Shown here piece after piece: positions 46,038-49,968 of a stretch of DNA of 49,968 nucleotides. The DNA comes from Lachnospiraceae bacterium UBA935 (GTDB lineage Bacteria; Bacillota; Clostridia; Lachnospirales; Lachnospiraceae): assembly GCA_002293525.1 (NCBI GenBank), contig DBDJ01000057.1, forward strand, positions 1 through 49,968, in the 5' to 3' direction. The first letter of the stretch is position 1; each line of letters opens with the position of its first letter. The notes below the pieces were generated by a model. It was not told the origin of the DNA. It did no database searches and saw nothing but the letters and a program-made list of their open reading frames with translations. Position numbers and translations under genes: made by a program.

Positions 46038-46078
46038 ATTCCGTGCATTCTATTTGGGGATGCACGGAATTGTTTTAT
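46038..46078 (+). terminator. Rho-independent terminator after rpoC
   Basis: ATTCCGTGCAT/ATGCACGGAAT (46038-46048/46060-46070) is a perfect 11-bp stem with an 11-base loop, followed by TGTTTTAT. It closes the rpoBC operon. Confidence 0.9.
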
Positions 46079-46079
46079 C

Positions 46080-46109
46080 TAAGGAAACACTGCATCAGCG
46101 TTTCCCTAA
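46080..46109 (+). repeat. Dispersed repeat, short copy D
   Basis: TAAGGAAACACTG followed by CATCAGCGTTTCCCTAA matches the left outer end and right outer end of the long element joined directly. It looks like an internal-deletion form, immediately after the rpoC terminator. Confidence 0.82.
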
Positions 46110-46155
46110 TAGCCTAAGTTAATGCGTACCAATAACCGGAGGATACTACTTAACT

Positions 46156-46878
46156 ATGAAAGCCTGTTTGATAGAGATACACTTATCCTATAAAGGCAAA
46201 CTGATTCTTTTTTTGATGTTTATACTATGTATGACATCTGTTCATGTCTATGCGCAGGAAGGAAAGACAATAAAAATAGCAGAAGAAAATCCGGATGAGA
46301 TTAAGGATAAGTATGATATAAGAATACGAGATCAGTTCAGCAGTAAAGGAAAGTCTTTCCGGAATTTTGATGTATCCAAAGAGAACAAGGTGGTAATGGC
46401 TTTTACGAATCATACAATAGGAATATTCGATGAAAAAATGCAATTGGCAGCGGAGATTTCCTTTTCAAGTGATGGAGCGTATGGTGCTTTGTGGGATGAT
46501 GATAAAGTGATGTTATATTTACTCAGGTCTCAGACAGCAATAGCATTCAGTGATACGGGGGAGATTTTAGGCACATATCATATTGTTGATGAAGGTAATT
46601 ACTGGTATGAAGCTATGGAACAGCAATCGAAAATAGTCAATGATGTTGTTTATTATGGGACTTTTCATCACAGCAGCAGCATCCCTATTTTTAACTGGGG
46701 CAGTTATACCATGCTTAGAAAAGCCGATAGAGAAATAAATCATACTACTTTGTATGAAGGAGCTAACAAAATAGATGGTTACTTATTGTGCATTGTGATT
46801 AATTTTGTAATAATAACTTCGATTATCTTGTTCTTTCTTTTTTTACGCAGATACTGTTCGCATAGCTCTTATAAATAG
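46156..46878 (+). CDS. Unknown protein with N-terminal signal/anchor and C-terminal transmembrane helix
   Basis: A 240-residue protein not recognised as a family member. A hydrophobic segment near residues 15-35 (KLILFLMFILCMTSVHVYA) looks like a signal peptide ending in Ala. The middle is a beta-rich extracellular region with FDVSKENKVVMAFTNHTIGIF and a repeated aspect (observe value, GIFDEKMQL; AFSDTGEIL) that could be propeller-like. A C-terminal helix (LLCIVINFVIITSIILFFLFL) is followed by basic residues. GGAGG (46138-46142) lies 13 bases before the ATG, a little far. It stands alone between two terminators and is AT-richer than rpoC. Function unknown. Confidence 0.75.
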   Translation: MKACLIEIHLSYKGKLILFLMFILCMTSVHVYAQEGKTIKIAEENPDEIKDKYDIRIRDQFSSKGKSFRNFDVSKENKVVMAFTNHTIGIFDEKMQLAAEISFSSDGAYGALWDDDKVMLYLLRSQTAIAFSDTGEILGTYHIVDEGNYWYEAMEQQSKIVNDVVYYGTFHHSSSIPIFNWGSYTMLRKADREINHTTLYEGANKIDGYLLCIVINFVIITSIILFFLFLRRYCSHSSYK

Positions 46879-46891
46879 GTTGAAAAAGTTT

Positions 46892-46930
46892 TCGTGCGTA
46901 CCTTTTATGGCATGCACGATTATTTATTGT
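46892..46930 (+). terminator. Terminator-like hairpin after the unknown membrane protein
   Basis: TCGTGC/GCACGA (46892-46897/46914-46919) with a 16-base loop is followed by TTATTTATT. The remaining gap to the RHS gene is very AT-rich and shows no clear promoter. Confidence 0.55.
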
Positions 46931-47029
46931 GGGCGACCTCGTTATTTTTGGTTTTAAAATGTCTATTTTTGGAAATGTATGGCAATTAATAATTAGATTT
47001 GTTATTATAAAGTAATTTATTCACAAAGA

Positions 47030-48361
47030 ATGAAAATTGTGAAAACTACTCAATCTGGTATGAGCTATCATAAAACAGCCAGATTGCAAGGGGGGGTATT
47101 TGATCCGGTCAATCTGAGTACCGGCAATTTTATCTATCAGAAAAAAGACATATCTATAAAAGGTTCTTTCCCGCTGTTTTTCAAACGTTTCTATAATGCC
47201 ATCAACAGACGGAGCGGTGCTCTGGGACCGGACTGGAACCATAATTATGAAGTGTTTATGGAAAAAGATGAAAAGAAGGATGTCGTTACGGTTATTTTAT
47301 CTGACGGGCGGGAGGATATCTACAGGAAAGCTGCCGACGGGAGCTGTATCCCGTTCCGCTTCTGTGGCAGTGTTCTGGAAAAGAAAGCGGAAGGATATCT
47401 TTACACTACCAAGGAGAAGACTCGCTACCTATTTGATGAAGAGGGAAGGAATATTCGGCAGGAGAACATGAACGGCAAAGGAATCACGCTTTTCTATATG
47501 GATTCAGAGTCCCCGTGCCCGACGGTTTCCAGGCAGCTTTGCCGGGTGGAAGAAGACAGCGGCAACAAGCTTTTCTTTACATACAATGAGCAGGGATATC
47601 TAGCTGCGATATCGGACCATGCCGGAAGGAAAATCAGCTTTGCCTATCAGGAGGGACGCTTTTACAGCATTACTGACTTGTTAGGCGGAGTGACTGTTTT
47701 CACCTATGGAAAAAAAGGAAAAATAGAGACAATCACCAATCCCCGCGGTATCACATCGGTCACCAACCAGTTCGACCATCGGGGCCGGACTGTGAAGCAG
47801 GCCTTTCCTGACGGCGGCGAGATGAGCTATGAATATCTTGATTATGCCCAGAAAGATAAAGAACGCACCGTTATCCTTACGGAACAGAACGGCAACAGGA
47901 TTCACTATATCCATGACGGACAGAACCGCCATATTAAAACGATATATACTGATGCGGAAGGGAAGCCCATATGTGAGGAAAGCTATGAGTATAACAGCAA
48001 CAACCGAAGAACAAAGTATGTTGACCGCAATGGCAATAAAACGCGGCTGAAATACAGCGCCGGCAATGTGACGGAAATAGTTGACCCTTTACGGCAGCGT
48101 ACCGGCTTCATTTACAACAGTCAGGATAAGGTAATCCAGATCAAGCAGGCTGACGGCAGCCGCTACTATTTTGAATACGATGAAAACGGTAACCTCATCA
48201 AGACGACCGACCCGCTTAAGCACGAACAGATAATCCGATATGAGAATTCTCTGCCAGTCAGTATCTGCCTGCCGGACGGAAGCTCGGACCGGCTGGTTTA
48301 TGACCAAAGAGGGAATATCGTATCAATTGAAGATGACAAGGGTAATATGACAATGATATAA
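47030..48361 (+). CDS. Truncated RHS/YD-repeat protein
   Basis: A 443-residue protein starting with a DUF6531-like RHS N-terminal domain (VFDPVNLSTGNFIYQKKDIS, then GSFPLFFKRFYNAINRRSGALG and GPDWNHNYE), followed by YD/RHS repeats (FTYNEQGYLAAISDHAGR, FEYDENGNLIKTTDPLKH, VYDQRGNIVSIEDDKGN). Complete polymorphic-toxin RHS proteins run well beyond 1000 residues, with a core-closing motif and a variable toxin. Here the frame ends abruptly after GNMTMI, in the middle of the repeat array, with no core motif or toxin domain and no signal peptide. It is probably a displaced RHS fragment or orphan cassette. No good ribosome binding site is seen before the ATG. Confidence 0.8.
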   Translation: MKIVKTTQSGMSYHKTARLQGGVFDPVNLSTGNFIYQKKDISIKGSFPLFFKRFYNAINRRSGALGPDWNHNYEVFMEKDEKKDVVTVILSDGREDIYRKAADGSCIPFRFCGSVLEKKAEGYLYTTKEKTRYLFDEEGRNIRQENMNGKGITLFYMDSESPCPTVSRQLCRVEEDSGNKLFFTYNEQGYLAAISDHAGRKISFAYQEGRFYSITDLLGGVTVFTYGKKGKIETITNPRGITSVTNQFDHRGRTVKQAFPDGGEMSYEYLDYAQKDKERTVILTEQNGNRIHYIHDGQNRHIKTIYTDAEGKPICEESYEYNSNNRRTKYVDRNGNKTRLKYSAGNVTEIVDPLRQRTGFIYNSQDKVIQIKQADGSRYYFEYDENGNLIKTTDPLKHEQIIRYENSLPVSICLPDGSSDRLVYDQRGNIVSIEDDKGNMTMI

Positions 48362-48412
48362 GATCAGAATGTACAGATAGTAATGGTGATGAATTAAGTA
48401 TGAGGGGAGCAT

Positions 48413-49381
48413 ATGAATAAAAGATATATAATAATTATATTAATTTTTTTATTAGTCTTACTGCTGCTTATTATTATTTACAGGAAGATTGAATACCAAA
48501 ATTACAAAGATAATATTTATCTGGAATTAGCGATATATAGCGGCAGTTATTCAAGTACATATTATTTTGTCATCACAAAAGACAAAGTGATGCATGTTTC
48601 ATTTGGAAGACGCGAGCGAGACGAGCTTGGATCAATCCCTTATTTGCGATCTATTAATGAAAAAGGTGAAAAAATGCTTTCAGAGCAGGAATTCCAAAAA
48701 ATAGAAGAAATAATAAGCAGCTTGGATGATGCAAAAAATGAAAAAAGATTTACCTCAGACATTTTTAGGATCAGAGCATATTATCAACAGAAAGAATATC
48801 TTGCAGATTATGATTATGGTACAAACGAGGAACTAATAGAACTCGCTGGTGAAATAATCGATTTATCACCGATTCCTATAGTTCTGAGATCGGGTAGGCA
48901 AGAATATATAGAAAAACAGAATCACTATTTATTCCAGTTAGCAATTCTAGATAAGTCTGATTCCAAGGGAACCTATGTAATTACTGTGGAAAAGAATAGG
49001 ATGTTAACTTCGTATTATACTTTTACAAAACGAGATAATGCTGATGTTTATGTTTTATACGACCAGAATATAATGGCAAGAAAAGAAAAAAGAATGCTTA
49101 AAGAATGGGAATATCAGTACTTGAAGGAGCTGGCTGAAAAATTAGATAGAGCCGATAATAATGCTTCTGATGCCACGGAAGGCTTTCATATCAGGATATC
49201 GCATCAATTTGTAAAGTATTATTCAGATATCGATTCAGACGAGAATCCCAACCTGCTCAAGCTTACAGAAGCGTTAATGGATTTATCGCCTATGCCAGTG
49301 ATTCTTCAAGAAGCGGATACCCGTGAAGCTTGTTTAGGAATTAATGAGGAAGAGTTTTGGGAGAATTATTATGCAGATTAG
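48413..49381 (+). CDS. Membrane-anchored protein with internal duplication, possible immunity protein
   Basis: A 322-residue protein not recognised by family. One N-terminal transmembrane helix (YIIIILIFLLVLLLLIIIY) precedes two homologous halves: residues about 36-165 and 172-305. Shared landmarks are a YxLAI/FQLAI start, STYYFVITKDKVMH against GTYVITVEKNRML, a Glu/Lys-rich helix, and the closing LSPIPIVL against LSPMPVIL. It begins 52 bp after the truncated RHS gene, with AGGGGAG at 48403-48409, and is followed by a paralogue. The position behind an RHS fragment fits an immunity protein, but that is inference. Base composition is clearly AT-richer than the core genes. Confidence 0.75.
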   Translation: MNKRYIIIILIFLLVLLLLIIIYRKIEYQNYKDNIYLELAIYSGSYSSTYYFVITKDKVMHVSFGRRERDELGSIPYLRSINEKGEKMLSEQEFQKIEEIISSLDDAKNEKRFTSDIFRIRAYYQQKEYLADYDYGTNEELIELAGEIIDLSPIPIVLRSGRQEYIEKQNHYLFQLAILDKSDSKGTYVITVEKNRMLTSYYTFTKRDNADVYVLYDQNIMARKEKRMLKEWEYQYLKELAEKLDRADNNASDATEGFHIRISHQFVKYYSDIDSDENPNLLKLTEALMDLSPMPVILQEADTREACLGINEEEFWENYYAD

Positions 49382-49441
49382 TAAATCGGGCTTTCACTAA
49401 TTATTGGTTTATAAAATAAAATACTAAATGTAAGGGTACAA

Positions 49442-49968
49442 ATGAAGTTTATTAAGAGAAGATACATAATAATAATTTTAATTATAATTATTTCGTCAGT
49501 TTTACTGCTTTCCATAAATCACAGGAAGATTGAGCACCAAAAATACAAAGATAATATTTTTCTGGAATTAGCAATGAATGGCAGCGGTTATTCAAGTACA
49601 TATTATATTGTCATAACGAAAGACAAAGTGATGCATGTTTCACTTGGAATGCGCGAGCGAGACGAACTTGGATCAATCCCTTATTTGCGATCTGTTACTG
49701 AAAAGGGTGAAAAAACGCTCTCAGATGAGGAGTTTGAAAAAATATTAGAGATGACAAATTGCTTGGATGAAACTCAAAATGAAGATAGGTTGGTCACGGA
49801 TAGTTATAAGATCAGGGCATATTATAAGCAGAAAGAATATACCGCAGATTATTATTTTAAGACCAATAAGGAATTAGAGGATCTCGCTGACGAAATAATA
49901 GATATGTCACCAATACCCATAATTTTAAGAATTGGTAGGCAATATTATATAGAAAAACAGAATCACTA
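49442..49968 (+). CDS. Paralogue of the preceding membrane protein, running off the window
   Basis: An open frame from ATG 49442 continues to the end of the window without a stop (175 codons seen). It encodes an N-terminal helix (YIIIILIIIISSVLLLSI) and a region strongly similar to the first half of the protein at 48413-49381: KYKDNIFLELAMN, STYYIVITKDKVMHVSLG, RERDELGSIPYLRS, MSPIPIILRIGRQ and IEKQNH. The gene pair is a recent tandem duplication. A weak AAGGG (49432-49436) precedes the ATG. The 3' end is outside the window. Confidence 0.8.
   Translation, partial: MKFIKRRYIIIILIIIISSVLLLSINHRKIEHQKYKDNIFLELAMNGSGYSSTYYIVITKDKVMHVSLGMRERDELGSIPYLRSVTEKGEKTLSDEEFEKILEMTNCLDETQNEDRLVTDSYKIRAYYKQKEYTADYYFKTNKELEDLADEIIDMSPIPIILRIGRQYYIEKQNH

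Overview
The window looks like chromosomal DNA of an anaerobic, Gram-positive member of the Clostridia, probably Lachnospiraceae-like. Pointers are the glycyl-radical diol dehydratase microcompartment genes, the YesM/YesN sensor pair, strong AGGAGG ribosome binding sites, a lipobox substrate-binding protein, and the rpmG-secE-nusG-rplKA-rplJL-rpoBC cluster with a Firmicutes-type L10 leader. The species cannot be named from the sequence. GC is about half over most of the window and visibly lower in the last 4 kb. Nearly every gene is on the + strand.

Positions 39-28656 form one L-fucose (perhaps also L-rhamnose) utilisation region built around a glycyl-radical-enzyme microcompartment of the fuculose-aldolase type (often called GRM5). 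L-fucose would enter through an RbsABC-type transporter (18875-22681). It would then be mutarotated (FucU), isomerised (FucI) and phosphorylated by a rhamnulokinase-type FGGY kinase. FucA, which carries a C-terminal encapsulation-like helix, would split the product into DHAP and lactaldehyde. Inside the shell, lactaldehyde would become 1,2-propanediol, be dehydrated by the B12-independent glycyl radical enzyme to propionaldehyde, and be disproportionated by an alcohol dehydrogenase, PduP and PduL. PduS and PduT would handle electrons across the shell. Shell genes are one PduU/EutS-type, four BMC-H, one BMC-P and one BMC-T.

Control genes sit inside the region: a DeoR-family regulator, a YesN response regulator, a YesM kinase, a membrane-anchored sugar-binding protein whose gene overlaps the kinase gene, and a methyl-accepting chemotaxis protein. 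Uptake, sensing, chemotaxis and compartmentalised catabolism therefore appear linked.

Positions 28657-31500 are an accessory junction: an AAA ATPase, a convergent solute-binding protein without signal peptide, and a large inverted repeat with perfect 37-bp arms. Positions 31500-46080 hold the core translation/transcription cluster, unusual in having a CapA-like protein and a GT-C glycosyltransferase between rplA and rplJ, a repeat-extended L10, and very acidic tails on RpoB and RpoC. Positions 46100-49968 are AT-richer accessory DNA with an unknown membrane protein, a truncated RHS/YD-repeat protein and two tandem paralogous membrane-anchored proteins, the second running off the window.

Several repeat families are present: a dispersed multi-hairpin element (two long copies, two short ones), a 43-bp tandem repeat between fucI and the kinase, a 15-bp coding repeat at the start of the activase gene, an 18-bp repeat between yesN and yesM, and a 42-bp coding repeat in rplJ. 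A run of hairpins fills the gap between the last BMC-H gene and pduL. No tRNA, rRNA, transposase or CRISPR array was recognised.
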